Origin: Corynebacterium imitans
GTDB lineage: Bacteria; Actinomycetota; Actinomycetes; Mycobacteriales; Mycobacteriaceae
Direction of reading: 5' to 3'
Length of the DNA: 64,000 nt
Assembly (NCBI RefSeq): GCF_000739455.1
Contig: NZ_CP009211.1
Coordinates: 62,001 to 126,000, forward strand
Under the pieces are notes generated by a model, which saw only the letters and a program-made list of their open reading frames with translations, made no database searches and had not been told where the DNA came from. The position numbers were made by a program, and so were the translations under genes. Shown piece after piece: positions 8,260 to 16,789 of this stretch (its first letter is position 1; the number at the start of each line of letters is the position of its first letter).

Positions 8260-9711
8260 GTGATGCAATCCGCCGCCCAACGCTGGGTCTTCTTCGCCGT
8301 AATCTCCTCCGGCCTGCTCATGATCGGGCTGGACAACTCGATCCTGTACACCGCCATGCCGGTGCTCAGCGCCCAGCTGCACGCCACGCCCGCGCAGTCG
8401 CTGTGGATCATTAACGCCTACCCGCTGGTGCTGTCGGGTCTCTTGCTCGGCACCGGCACGCTTGGCGACAAACTCGGCCATCGCCTCATGTGGCTCGTCG
8501 GCCTCGTCATTTTCGGCGTGGCCTCGCTGGCGGCTGCGTTCGCGCCGGGAGCCTGGGAGCTCGTCGCCGCGCGCGGCCTGCTCGGCTTCGGCGCGGCAGT
8601 GATGATGCCCGCCACACTCGCGCTGATCCGCCTGACCTTCCCCGACGAGCAGGAGCGCAACACAGCGATCGGTATTTGGGCGTCCGTCGCCGTCGTCGGT
8701 GCTGCGCTCGGGCCGGTGGTCGGCGGCGCGCTTTTGGAGCACTTTTGGTGGGGCTCGGTCTTCCTCATCAACGTGCCCGTCGTGGTGATCGCGCTGATCG
8801 CCACGCTGGCGCTCGCCCCGGAGAACGTACCGAATCCAACCAAGCGCTGGGACGTCATCTCTTCCGTCTACTCGCTGTTCGCGCTGTCCGGGCTGACCAT
8901 GACGATCAAGGGCCTGGCCAACCCGGACGGTGCGCTGTGGGTCCCGCTCATCGCGATCGTCGTCGCTGTCGCCGCCGGCTGGCTCTTCGTGCGCCGCCAG
9001 CGCCAGCTCGACGACCCGCTGCTCACCTTCGACATCTTCCGCTCCCGCCTCTTCTCCGGCGGTGTGATCGCGGCCGCCGGCGGCATGTTCGTGCTCGCGG
9101 GCGTAGAGCTGATGACGGCGCAGAAGCTGCAGCTGGTCAGCGGCTTTACCCCTCTGCACGCGGGCACGGTGATCACGGCGATGGCGGTCGCGGCGATTCC
9201 TGCGTCCGTGCTTGGCGGGGCGAACCTGCACCGCATCGGCTTCCTCCCGCTCATCGCTGGTGGTTTCCTGGGCGCGACCGTCGGCACCGCGCTGTTGATT
9301 GCCGGCGACTCGGCCGAGGGCCTCGCCCTGGAGATCCTCGCGCTCGTCATCCTCGGCTGCTCCGCCGGCTCGGTGATGAGCGTGAGTTCGATCGCGATTC
9401 TCGGCGCCGCGCCCGCGCACCGCTCCGGCATGGCCGCGGGCGTCGAAGAGGTCTCCTACGAGTTCGGCACCCTGCTCACCGTCGCGATCACCGGCTCGCT
9501 GCTGCCACTCTGGTTCGAGCGCGCATTCCCGCGGGGCATGGAAGCGCTTTACGACGCCACGCCCAACCCCGCCGCCGCCACCGCCTACACCGACGCCTAC
9601 CACGCCGTCCTACTCGTGCTTGCCGCCGCAGCGCTGGTCTTTTCCGCCGCAACTGCGTTCTGCTTCCGCGACAACCCCAAGTCTGGAGAACTCCATGCCC
9701 CGCAAAAGTAA
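8260..9711 (+). CDS. MFS drug exporter, DHA2 (EmrB/QacA) type, 14 predicted TM segments
   Basis: 483 aa. The motif DNSILYTAMPVLS in TM1, TGTLGDKLGHR in the TM2-3 loop, a TM5 antiporter motif (GAALGPVVGGALLEHFWW) and about 14 hydrophobic segments define a DHA2 exporter. The start is GTG 8260 or the adjacent ATG 8263; a TACAGT box 8 nt before the GTG would allow leaderless expression. Its 3' end overlaps the following TetR gene by 17 nt, a common exporter-repressor arrangement. Substrate unknown. Confidence 0.88.
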   Translation: MMQSAAQRWVFFAVISSGLLMIGLDNSILYTAMPVLSAQLHATPAQSLWIINAYPLVLSGLLLGTGTLGDKLGHRLMWLVGLVIFGVASLAAAFAPGAWELVAARGLLGFGAAVMMPATLALIRLTFPDEQERNTAIGIWASVAVVGAALGPVVGGALLEHFWWGSVFLINVPVVVIALIATLALAPENVPNPTKRWDVISSVYSLFALSGLTMTIKGLANPDGALWVPLIAIVVAVAAGWLFVRRQRQLDDPLLTFDIFRSRLFSGGVIAAAGGMFVLAGVELMTAQKLQLVSGFTPLHAGTVITAMAVAAIPASVLGGANLHRIGFLPLIAGGFLGATVGTALLIAGDSAEGLALEILALVILGCSAGSVMSVSSIAILGAAPAHRSGMAAGVEEVSYEFGTLLTVAITGSLLPLWFERAFPRGMEALYDATPNPAAATAYTDAYHAVLLVLAAAALVFSAATAFCFRDNPKSGELHAPQK

Positions 9712-10231
9712 GCGCGAAGACATCCTGCGCACCGCCTACGCCATCGTCGCCTCTGACCCGGGCGGCATCGAGGCCGTCACCTATGATCGGCTCGCCGCCG
9801 AAACAGAGCTGTCCAAGTCCGGCCTGCTCTACCACTTCCCCTCCCGCCACGCCCTGCTGGTCGGACTGCACGAGTACACCGCAGCCGTGTGGGAGGACAA
9901 GGTGCGCGCCCACGCCGGAGGCAAGGGCGCCGAGGAACTTTCCCCGCGCGAGCGCTACCGCGCGATGCTGGTGACCATGAGCGAGCACGAGCCGCTCGCC
10001 GAGCTCATGGTCACGCTCCACTCCCGCACGCACCCCGACTACACGCGCCCCTGGCTGGAGGTAGAGGACCGGTGGCTGCCGCGTGCCGACGACACGGCGG
10101 CGGACCCTAATCTTCTGGCTGCGTCGGCACTGGCCTCGGGCCTGTGGGTGCACGACCACATTTATGCGCGGCCGTTGGCGGAGGTAAACCGGGCGGTGAT
10201 CGTCGAGAAGCTGCTCGAGCTCATCGAATAA
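9695..10231 (+). CDS. TetR/AcrR family regulator of the adjacent exporter
   Basis: 178 aa. The N-terminal HTH includes REDILRTAYAIVAS and LAAETELSKSGLLYHFPSR (about residues 5-50); the rest is an all-helical ligand domain. The ATG at 9695 follows GGAGAA and overlaps the MFS stop; in-frame starts further upstream lie deep in the exporter gene. It probably represses the exporter operon in response to an exported compound. Confidence 0.85.
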   Translation: MPRKSKREDILRTAYAIVASDPGGIEAVTYDRLAAETELSKSGLLYHFPSRHALLVGLHEYTAAVWEDKVRAHAGGKGAEELSPRERYRAMLVTMSEHEPLAELMVTLHSRTHPDYTRPWLEVEDRWLPRADDTAADPNLLAASALASGLWVHDHIYARPLAEVNRAVIVEKLLELIE

Positions 10232-10251
10232 GCACGGTCTATATTGGGAAT

Positions 10252-11466
10252 ATGTCGAAGGATTGGAGCCCGCACACCTGGCACAGGCGCATCTCGCGGC
10301 CGGTGACCGTCTGGATGCTCGTGTTCATTGTGATCGGGCTGACGCACGTCCTGTTCACCGAACCCGGGTGGCTGCTTATCCACGTGTTCACGCTCGGGAT
10401 TTTGACCAACTCGATCGTGGTGTGGTCGCAAAACCTCACCGAGCGCTTCCTGCAGCAGCGCCTGCCCGACAGCGCGCGGCCCGCGCAACTGCGCCGCACC
10501 TGGGCGCTGAACGCGGGCGCCGTGCTTGTGCTGGTTGGCCAGGTGCTGGTGACCTACTGGCTGACCTGGATCGGCGCGGCGCTCGTCGCGGGCGTGCTGG
10601 CCTGGCACGCGTGGGTGTTGTATACGCAGGTGCGGCGCGCCGGGCCCGAGAAGCGGCACCGAGCCGTCGCGCTTGGCTACGTCGCCAGCGCGGCCTGCCT
10701 GCCCGTCGGCGTCGTCTTCGGCGCCGCCCTGTCCTACGGGCTGCCCGGCGACTGGCAGGAACGCGTGCGGATGGCGCACCTGTTTGTCAACGTCGGCGGC
10801 TTCGTCGGCTTCGCCGCGCTCGCGTCACTGACCGTGCTGTTCCCGGCCATGTGGCGCATCAACGGGATGCACGACCGGGCGGGCACCTCGATCCCGCTCG
10901 CCGGCACCGGCGTGCTCCTGGCCAGCTGCGGCGCGCTGGCGGGCGTGGACCTGGCCACCAGCGCCGGCGTGCTTGTCTACGTCGCCGCGTGGCTGTGGAC
11001 CTTCCACGGCTTTCTCGTCAACGTCCTCGACGTGCTGCGCGACCCGCGCGACCGCGTCACCTACCCGGGCTTAAGCGCCTTCGCGGCGCTGATCTGGCTT
11101 ACGGTCGCGATGCTCTGGTACGCAGTGCGCCTCGCCATGCCGATCGACCTGCCGGAAATCCCGACGCTCGCGCTCCTGCTCGGTTTCGCCGCCCAGCTGC
11201 TGATCGGCACCATGAGCTACCTGCTGCCCACGACGATGGGCGGCGGCCCCCGCGCCGTGCGTGCCGGGCTGGCCGAACTCGCCCGCGGCTCGCTGCTTCG
11301 CGTGGTGCTTTTCAACGCCGCGCTCGTGGTCTGGATTGCGACCGAGAACTCGTGGCTGCGCGTGGCGATGAGCGCGTGCTGTTTCGGCGTCCTCGTCGCC
11401 TTCCTGCCACTGATGGTGCGGGCGGTGCGCGCGCAGAAAGCCGTACTGCTCGCCGCAAAAGCCTAA
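10252..11466 (+). CDS. Polytopic membrane protein, NnrS/haem-copper-oxidase-subunit-I-like
   Basis: 404 aa with about 12 hydrophobic segments. Conserved points are LLIHVFTLGILTNSIVVWS near residue 38, a membrane His in VRMAHLFVNVGGF, and GTMSYLLPTTMGGG near residue 330. The same architecture and the motifs IHPLTLGVVTNAI and GALGHLLP recur in the membrane protein at 13742-14770, so the two are probably distant paralogues. Such proteins often accompany copper nitrite reductases in actinobacteria. The ATG at 10252 has a TATATT box 6 nt upstream, suggesting a leaderless mRNA. Function not established; a nitrite/NO or copper role is inference from context. Confidence 0.65.
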   Translation: MSKDWSPHTWHRRISRPVTVWMLVFIVIGLTHVLFTEPGWLLIHVFTLGILTNSIVVWSQNLTERFLQQRLPDSARPAQLRRTWALNAGAVLVLVGQVLVTYWLTWIGAALVAGVLAWHAWVLYTQVRRAGPEKRHRAVALGYVASAACLPVGVVFGAALSYGLPGDWQERVRMAHLFVNVGGFVGFAALASLTVLFPAMWRINGMHDRAGTSIPLAGTGVLLASCGALAGVDLATSAGVLVYVAAWLWTFHGFLVNVLDVLRDPRDRVTYPGLSAFAALIWLTVAMLWYAVRLAMPIDLPEIPTLALLLGFAAQLLIGTMSYLLPTTMGGGPRAVRAGLAELARGSLLRVVLFNAALVVWIATENSWLRVAMSACCFGVLVAFLPLMVRAVRAQKAVLLAAKA

Positions 11467-11572
11467 ACATTATTAGACGCAAAAACTCGCCTGTCGGTTC
11501 CGTATTCCGGGCAAAGTGGGAGACTTCTCACAATCCGCCATTTGCGCTGGTCAATCGGCTAATCTTGCGGTC

Positions 11573-12640
11573 ATGAACGCACTCGCCTCACTTGCCCAAT
11601 TCGACCGGAGCGGTTTCGACTTCGTCGCCGCTGCGGCGGGCAAGTCTGCCCGCGAGGTGCAGGCCGAGGGCGTCCAGTACGACCGCGCGAAGCAGTTGGT
11701 CGCGGCGGCGAAGACCCTGTGCGCGCACACCTCGCACTCGCGCTACCAGCAGCGCGCGCACGACGGGGCGCGCGAAAACGGGCACCGGATCGAGACGCTG
11801 GCCTACATTGCGCGGACGGCGAACGCGATCAAGGACGCGACGAAGCGTTGGCACTACATCGACACGCTGTGCAACACGGCCGGGGACCTGTCGCGGATTC
11901 GGAAGCGGGCGGCGGCGCTGAAAGAGGAGCTGCAGCCGCCTGCGCCGCGCACCGCGTGCGCGCGCGTCAAGCATCATGGCGATGGCTTAGCGACGCTACG
12001 CGTCACCGGCCCCGCCCTCGACATCCAAGCCGCCTACGACGCGGCAAAACACGATGTGACCGGCTGGCTGAGCCAGGACTGCCCGCGGGCCGACTACCTG
12101 GTCAAGCTCAGCGTGAACCTGGATTTGGGCGACTACGAGAAGATCATCTCGGGCGCCGGCAAGGACGTGATGGTCCGCTTCGCCAACGGGGTCGTCATGT
12201 CGGGCGAGGAGTTCGTGCGCATGAAGTTCTCACAGTTCGGCCACATCATTCTGATCGGCGCGATGGACGGGCCAGTCAACGCCTACGACATGCGCTTGGC
12301 CACGGAGAAGCACCGCGAGATGATGCTCGCCGACTCCTCCACCTGCACGTGGAAGGACTGCGACGTGCCGGCTTCGCGCTGCGACGCCCACCACATGACC
12401 GAGCACCGCTTTGGCGGCGAAACGGTCGTGAGCAACCTCGGCTGGCTGTGCCGCTACCACAACTACCAGGCGGGTCGCGCCACCCGCGGGCACACCGAGC
12501 GCCGCAGCGGGCAGATCGTCTACGTCTCGCCCACAGGCCAGGTCACGCCCACCGGCGCCGACCACGCGGCCCGGGCTAGTTCGCGTGAACCAGGAACTGG
12601 CCGCGCTGGCCCTGCTCCGCCGCCGTCATCTGGTGGTTGA
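11573..12640 (+). CDS. HNH endonuclease-motif protein (corynebacterial HNH family)
   Basis: 355 aa. The C-terminal zinc-type HNH motif has paired Cys (CTWKDCDVPASRC), the catalytic DAHHMTEHRFGGET stretch and a final LCRYHNYQAG. The N-terminal 250 residues resemble other corynebacterial HNH proteins of unknown role. The ATG at 11573 is preceded by TAATCT with a 7-nt gap, a leaderless configuration, which favours it over a GTG at 11516. Its 3' end runs 65 bp antisense into the copper nitrite reductase gene and encodes a low-complexity Gly/Pro/Ser tail. Confidence 0.8.
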   Translation: MNALASLAQFDRSGFDFVAAAAGKSAREVQAEGVQYDRAKQLVAAAKTLCAHTSHSRYQQRAHDGARENGHRIETLAYIARTANAIKDATKRWHYIDTLCNTAGDLSRIRKRAAALKEELQPPAPRTACARVKHHGDGLATLRVTGPALDIQAAYDAAKHDVTGWLSQDCPRADYLVKLSVNLDLGDYEKIISGAGKDVMVRFANGVVMSGEEFVRMKFSQFGHIILIGAMDGPVNAYDMRLATEKHREMMLADSSTCTWKDCDVPASRCDAHHMTEHRFGGETVVSNLGWLCRYHNYQAGRATRGHTERRSGQIVYVSPTGQVTPTGADHAARASSREPGTGRAGPAPPPSSGG

Positions 12641-13745
12641 CAAAGGTGTAGGTGCCGGGCTCGTCGAAGGTGAGCTCGACAAATCCGCCCTGCGCGGCCA
12701 GAAGGTCGAGGGCTTGGGAGCCGGTGTCGTGGGCGTCGCGAAGCGTGTAGGTGCCCTCTTTGTACACGGTGTCGAAGATTTCGCCGACGACGTGGAAGCT
12801 CAGCGCGGTGTCGGGGCCTGCGTTGAGTAGCCACACGCGGACGGTGTCGCCGACGTGCGCCTCGATGGGCCGCTCGACGTACTGCGCGGGGTGGTCGTTG
12901 AAGGCGGTCGCGGGCTCGTCGCCGTAGATTTCGCGCGCGACGAGGAGGTATTCGCCGTCGACGGGCGAAAGCTCGGGCGGGTCGATGACGACGGCGCCGA
13001 CCATGCCCATGCCGATGTGCTGGCTCATCGGCATGGTGCCGCAGTGGTACATCCATATGCCGGAGCGCCGCGCGGTGAATTCGTAGGTGAGGTGCTCGCC
13101 CGGCTGGATGTCGCGCATGGGTTCGTCGGGGCTGATTTCGCCTGCGTGGAAGTCAATCGAGTGGGTCATGTGTCCGCGGTTTTCGATGGTGATGCGGAAG
13201 CGGTCGCCGACCCGCCCGCGCAGCGTCGGCCCGGGTGCTTGGCCGTCGAAGGTCCAGGTGTCGCCGTCGTCTTCGATGGCCCAGGTGTGCTCGTGCAGCT
13301 CGCCGCTGGCTTCCGGCAGTGTCGCGTCGCGCCCCTCGCCGCTTATCGACGCCCCACCGCCCCCACTCGTGACCACATCAAAAGTCATCCCCATCGCCTT
13401 GTGGCCGGCGATTGTGCACCAGCCCTGCGTGTCCTCGTCGAAGATGCCGAAGTCGTGGGTGACGGTTTCGCCGGGGTCGATGCGGCCGGTGTGGCCGTCG
13501 CCAAGCTTGAGATCGTGCTGCTGGGTATCGGAGTTGGTGATGGTGAGCACGACGTGGGTGCCGGGGGCGACGTGGATGGTGTCGGGGACAAAGGACATGC
13601 CCTGGATGTCGATGTCGAAGGTGGTGGCGTCCTCGCTGATCGGGGCCTGCGTGGAGTCGGTGGGGCTGAACGCGAGCGTGAGCCCCACCACGAGGGCGAC
13701 GACGAGGGCGATCAGCCCCCAGGCGAGGGATTCGGTTCGGTTCAT
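12576..13745 (-). CDS. Membrane-anchored copper nitrite reductase (NirK-like) with an extra N-terminal cupredoxin domain
   Basis: 389 aa: a signal anchor at about 7-26, then a cupredoxin domain (about 40-125) with its own type 1 copper set H77, C110, H115 and M118 or M120, then the two NIR cupredoxin domains. In these, H195, C235, H243 and M248 match type 1 ligands; H200, H234 and H371 match type 2 ligands; and D198 and H318 match the catalytic Asp/His of NirK. Spacing (C235-H243, H243-M248, H318-H371) also fits NirK. It should reduce nitrite to NO outside the membrane. The ATG overlaps the stop of the membrane gene at 13742-14770, so they form one operon. Confidence 0.82.
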   Translation of the reverse strand: MNRTESLAWGLIALVVALVVGLTLAFSPTDSTQAPISEDATTFDIDIQGMSFVPDTIHVAPGTHVVLTITNSDTQQHDLKLGDGHTGRIDPGETVTHDFGIFDEDTQGWCTIAGHKAMGMTFDVVTSGGGGASISGEGRDATLPEASGELHEHTWAIEDDGDTWTFDGQAPGPTLRGRVGDRFRITIENRGHMTHSIDFHAGEISPDEPMRDIQPGEHLTYEFTARRSGIWMYHCGTMPMSQHIGMGMVGAVVIDPPELSPVDGEYLLVAREIYGDEPATAFNDHPAQYVERPIEAHVGDTVRVWLLNAGPDTALSFHVVGEIFDTVYKEGTYTLRDAHDTGSQALDLLAAQGGFVELTFDEPGTYTFVNHQMTAAEQGQRGQFLVHAN

Positions 13746-14770
13746 GGGAAAGCGACCTTTCTTGCGTGCAGGACCAGCCCGATCGCCAGTATGGCAAGGC
13801 CGATGGGCGGGTTGATCAGCGCGACGATGGCGCCGCCGCTGAGTACGCCGGCTTTGAAAAACCCTTGGTCGGGCTCGGTGGCGCGGCGCGTGAGGACTGG
13901 CAGGAGGTGGCCGAGCGCGCCCGCGACGATTTGCGCGAGCCCGGCGGCGAGGATGAAGACGAGGAGGTTTGTGGGGAAGCGCTCCGCGCCGAGGGCAAGC
14001 GTTGCGGCGTCGGCGTACATTGCGCCGAGCAGCCAGAGCACGCCAGCAGCGACGCTGAGCGCGGGCGCCGACAGGTCCGTGTCAAACAGCGTGCTGGCCA
14101 GGACGGGCTGCAGCGCGTACGACCACGCAAGCGCGCACACTAGTAGCGCTGCCGTGGCAAGTGGCGTGCCGAGCAGCGCTGCCGCGGCTGGGAGGGCGAT
14201 GCAGTGGGCGGCCAGCGCGTACGAGAGCCGCTTGCGGGCGGTCGGGGAGGCGCGCCTTCTGGTCATGGTGGGCAGCAGGGTGATGACGGTGCCGGCGATG
14301 GTCGTCCACGCGAAGCCCCAGACAGCGAGGCGGGAGTGGGCGGCAATGTCGCGCTGGACGGCGGCGGCGACGGCGAGGGCGAAGAACGCGGCGGCGGCGA
14401 CGTAGCAGTACGCGGTGGTGGCGAAGGGGCCGGGCAGGCCGCGGCGCAGCTTGCGGGCGATGGAGGCACCGTGCCAGAGCAGGGCGGAGGCGGCGGTGGC
14501 GGCGGCGAGGTTGGGGAGGGCGTCGAAAAGCAGCGCGACGAGTGCGAGGTTGACTGCGGCGAGGCGCACGTAGACGGGCAAAGGGCGGGAGGCGGTGCGG
14601 GTGAGGGCGTCGGCGAAGTGGGTGGAGTAGGTGAGGATGGCGTTTGTGACGACGCCGAGTGTGAGGGGGTGGATGATGTTCCAGCGTGGGGCGTCGGCAA
14701 GCACGTTGATGAGGGCGGTGCTGGCCCAGAAGGCGATGCACCCGCCCGTCACACGACTCAGTTTTTCCAC
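13742..14770 (-). CDS. Membrane partner of the nitrite reductase, NnrS-like polytopic protein
   Basis: 342 aa with about 10-11 hydrophobic segments; histidines occur in IIHPLTLGVVTNAI, ALLWHGASIA and GALGHLLPVLTRR. It looks like a shorter paralogue of the protein at 10252-11466. It is the first gene of the operon and overlaps nirK by 4 nt (ATGA). GTG at 14770 is the only reasonable start; on the minus strand TACGAT lies 7 nt upstream with TTGTCC 18 bp further, giving a plausible leaderless promoter. Role inferred: electron delivery, copper loading or NO handling for the reductase. Confidence 0.68.
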   Translation of the reverse strand: MEKLSRVTGGCIAFWASTALINVLADAPRWNIIHPLTLGVVTNAILTYSTHFADALTRTASRPLPVYVRLAAVNLALVALLFDALPNLAAATAASALLWHGASIARKLRRGLPGPFATTAYCYVAAAAFFALAVAAAVQRDIAAHSRLAVWGFAWTTIAGTVITLLPTMTRRRASPTARKRLSYALAAHCIALPAAAALLGTPLATAALLVCALAWSYALQPVLASTLFDTDLSAPALSVAAGVLWLLGAMYADAATLALGAERFPTNLLVFILAAGLAQIVAGALGHLLPVLTRRATEPDQGFFKAGVLSGGAIVALINPPIGLAILAIGLVLHARKVAFP

Positions 14771-14782
14771 GATAATAATCGT
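14769..14782. promoter_or_regulatory. Inverted repeat on the nirK-operon promoter
   Basis: On the minus strand ACGAT-TATT-ATCGT has perfect 5-bp arms. It covers the proposed TACGAT -10 box and the first bases of the GTG start, a position suited to a repressor. A similar CG-rich-edged ATTATT repeat lies on the hmp promoter. Confidence 0.45.
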
Positions 14783-14845
14783 ACTAAAGTTGCATGTGGG
14801 CGGACAAGGGGATGCTCCAACTAGGAGTTTTACCGGTTCGCTTCC

Positions 14846-14851
14846 TATACT
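14846..14851 (+). promoter_or_regulatory. Candidate -10 box (TATACT) for the Cys-containing HTH regulator
   Basis: TATACT lies about 50 bp before the ATG at 14901, in the 130-bp gap shared with the divergent nirK operon. I could not identify a convincing -35 box. The gene has a good ribosome-binding site (GGAGGAGG, 14884-14891). Confidence 0.4.
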
Positions 14852-14900
14852 TAAGGCAAGCAGTTGTCCAAGAACTCCCAGCCGGAGGAGGGTGTGAAGA

Positions 14901-15581
14901 ATGGTTCGCCGAAGAGCGCCACGCCCCGCGTCTCAGCTCACCGCTGCCGCCGCCGAATTGAGCGCGAAGCAGCGGGAAGTCTTTCACGCCCTGCAGGCGT
15001 TTCCCGACGGGGCGCAGGTCGCCGAGCTCTCACACAAGCTCGGCATGCACATCAACACCGTGCGCGGCCACTTGGATGAGCTGATCGCGCAGGAGCTGGT
15101 TTCGCGCAGGCAAGCGCACACGGTGGGTCGTGGCCGTCCCTCGCATATCTTCACCGCGCGGGTGCCGCGTGGTAGCGAGGTGGCGAGCGAGTACATCGAA
15201 CTCGTCGAGATGCTCACCGGGATGCTTGCCGACGGGGACCTGGAGCAAGCCCGCGAGATCGGACAGCAGTGGGCAGCGAAATCCGCCGGGCGCGAGGCGG
15301 ACGCGTCGGCGGATTTGGACGAGGGGACGGAAGCGCTCGTGCGCCTGTTGCGCGCGATGGGCTTCGACCCGCTCCCGCGCGAGGGCACCGCGGCTGATGG
15401 GGCCCGCGAGGTGGGCCTGCGCGCCTGCCCGTTCATCGGGCCGGACGGCGAGCTGCCGGACCGGACGGTGTGCGCGCTGCACGCGGGCTACCTCGACGGG
15501 CGGGCGAGCGAGCTCAAGGTCGAGCTCAGGCCCTTTGACCGGCTCAACGAGTGCGGGGCGCGCATCACCGAAGCGGACTAG
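14901..15581 (+). CDS. ArsR/DeoR-like HTH regulator with C-terminal cysteines (SufR-type, COG2345-like)
   Basis: 226 aa. A winged HTH lies at about 20-90 (LSHKLGMHINTVRGHLDELI, then GRGRPSHIFTA as the wing). The C-terminal domain has C176, C191 and C218 plus H194, a pattern resembling regulators of this family that bind an Fe-S cluster. It lies between the divergent nirK operon and convergent hmp. Together with the related inverted repeats on those two promoters this suggests an NO- or redox-sensing repressor of both; that is inference. The stop overlaps the hmp stop by 4 bp. Confidence 0.75.
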   Translation: MVRRRAPRPASQLTAAAAELSAKQREVFHALQAFPDGAQVAELSHKLGMHINTVRGHLDELIAQELVSRRQAHTVGRGRPSHIFTARVPRGSEVASEYIELVEMLTGMLADGDLEQAREIGQQWAAKSAGREADASADLDEGTEALVRLLRAMGFDPLPREGTAADGAREVGLRACPFIGPDGELPDRTVCALHAGYLDGRASELKVELRPFDRLNECGARITEAD

Positions 15582-16738
15582 TTGATCAGCCAGTCGTTCG
15601 GGCTGAACAGCTCGAAGTAGACGTTGGCGGGTGACTTCGCGGCGAGATCTTCGCGGATGGCCTGCAGGAAGTTCGCGCCGCCGCAGAGGTAGACGTCGGC
15701 ACCGGCGACATCTGCCTCGGCGAGGTTGATGCGCTCGTCTTGGTCGCGGAAGGCGGCGCGTACTTCGGCGTTGGGGAGCTTGTCCGCGAGCGCGCGGGTC
15801 TCTTCGCGCTGCGCCCAGGAGTCCTCGGAATCGTCGGCGTGCAGGTAGGTCACCTTTCGGTCCGAATTGGTGCGGGCCAGGTGGCCGAGGATGCCCACCA
15901 TCGGGGTGGAACCAATGCCGCTGGAGATCAGCACGACTGGGTTGTCCCCGTCCTGGAGGACGAGGTCGCCGGCGGGGAGGGTGGCGTCGACGGTGTCGCC
16001 GACCTCGACGCGGTCGCGCAGGTACGTGGAGACCTCGCCGTCGGTTTCCACGGCGATGCGTAAGGAGTGTGCGTCGCCTTCGATGATGGAGTACTGGCGG
16101 AGTTGGCGGGCACCGTCGTCAAGCGTGACGCCCACGGAGGTGTACTGGCCGGGGCGCGGGGCGGTGAAGTCGCCGGTGAGCGTGTAGGCATAGACGCTGT
16201 CGGTCAGCTGCTCCTTGGCGGACACAGTTGCGCGGCGGAAGACGTCGCCGTCGGTGACGCCGTCGGACTCATAGAGCTTGGCCTCATGCTTAATCAGCAC
16301 GTCGGCCATGAGCCAGTAGACGGCGTCCCAGGCCTCGGCGACCTCGGGGGTGACGGCATCGCCGAGGACCTCGGCGATCGCAGCCATGAGGTTGTCGTGC
16401 ACGATCTGGTACTGGTCCTTGCGAATACCCAGCGAGACGTGCTTGTGCGCGATGCGGTCCAGCATCATGACCGGGTCCGGCGCTGACGGGTCCACCAGCT
16501 GAGTGGCGAAGGTAGCGACGGAGGCGGCCAAGGCCTTCTGCTGCGCGCCCTGCTTCTGGTTGCCGCGGTTGAAGGTGTTGGCGATGAGTTCGGGGTGGGC
16601 GGCGAACATCTTGGAGTAGAACGTCTTCGTGATCGTCTCGATGTTTTCGCCCACCGGCGGAAGCGTTGCCTTGATGATTTCGGCGTGCTTGTCGCTTAAG
16701 TAGTTGAGTTTCGGGTTCGGCTTTTCTGCGAGGTACAT
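15578..16738 (-). CDS. hmp: Flavohaemoprotein, nitric oxide dioxygenase
   Basis: 386 aa. The globin domain covers about 1-145 with proximal His in RIAHKHVSLGI. The FAD domain has RQYS, and the NAD domain has ISSGIGSTPM and YLCGGANFL, ending in FELFSPND. It oxidises NO to nitrate with O2 and NAD(P)H. The start is set at 16738: the GAAAGG ribosome-binding site abuts an ATG at 16744 but is correctly spaced (6 nt) from the second ATG. It lies in the same block as a copper nitrite reductase, so it probably detoxifies the NO made there. Confidence 0.93.
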   Translation of the reverse strand: MYLAEKPNPKLNYLSDKHAEIIKATLPPVGENIETITKTFYSKMFAAHPELIANTFNRGNQKQGAQQKALAASVATFATQLVDPSAPDPVMMLDRIAHKHVSLGIRKDQYQIVHDNLMAAIAEVLGDAVTPEVAEAWDAVYWLMADVLIKHEAKLYESDGVTDGDVFRRATVSAKEQLTDSVYAYTLTGDFTAPRPGQYTSVGVTLDDGARQLRQYSIIEGDAHSLRIAVETDGEVSTYLRDRVEVGDTVDATLPAGDLVLQDGDNPVVLISSGIGSTPMVGILGHLARTNSDRKVTYLHADDSEDSWAQREETRALADKLPNAEVRAAFRDQDERINLAEADVAGADVYLCGGANFLQAIREDLAAKSPANVYFELFSPNDWLIN

Positions 16739-16758
16739 CGGCATCCTTTCTCGTCGTG

Positions 16759-16779
16759 ATCGGAATAATGCCGATTATA
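16759..16779 (-). promoter_or_regulatory. hmp promoter with overlapping inverted repeat
   Basis: On the minus strand a perfect TATAAT -10 box (16779-16774) runs into ATCGG-CATTATT-CCGAT (16775-16759), an inverted repeat with 5-bp arms. Its position from the -10 box to the likely start of transcription is typical for a repressor operator. It resembles the repeat on the nirK-operon promoter. Confidence 0.55.
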
Positions 16780-16789
16780 ACCGTAGGTA

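Noticed and set aside
8733..8756. Direct CTTTTGG repeats in the MFS gene as a member of the dispersed palindrome family
   Set aside because: No AAAAGT arm follows, and the two copies encode ordinary LLEHFWW residues; probably chance.
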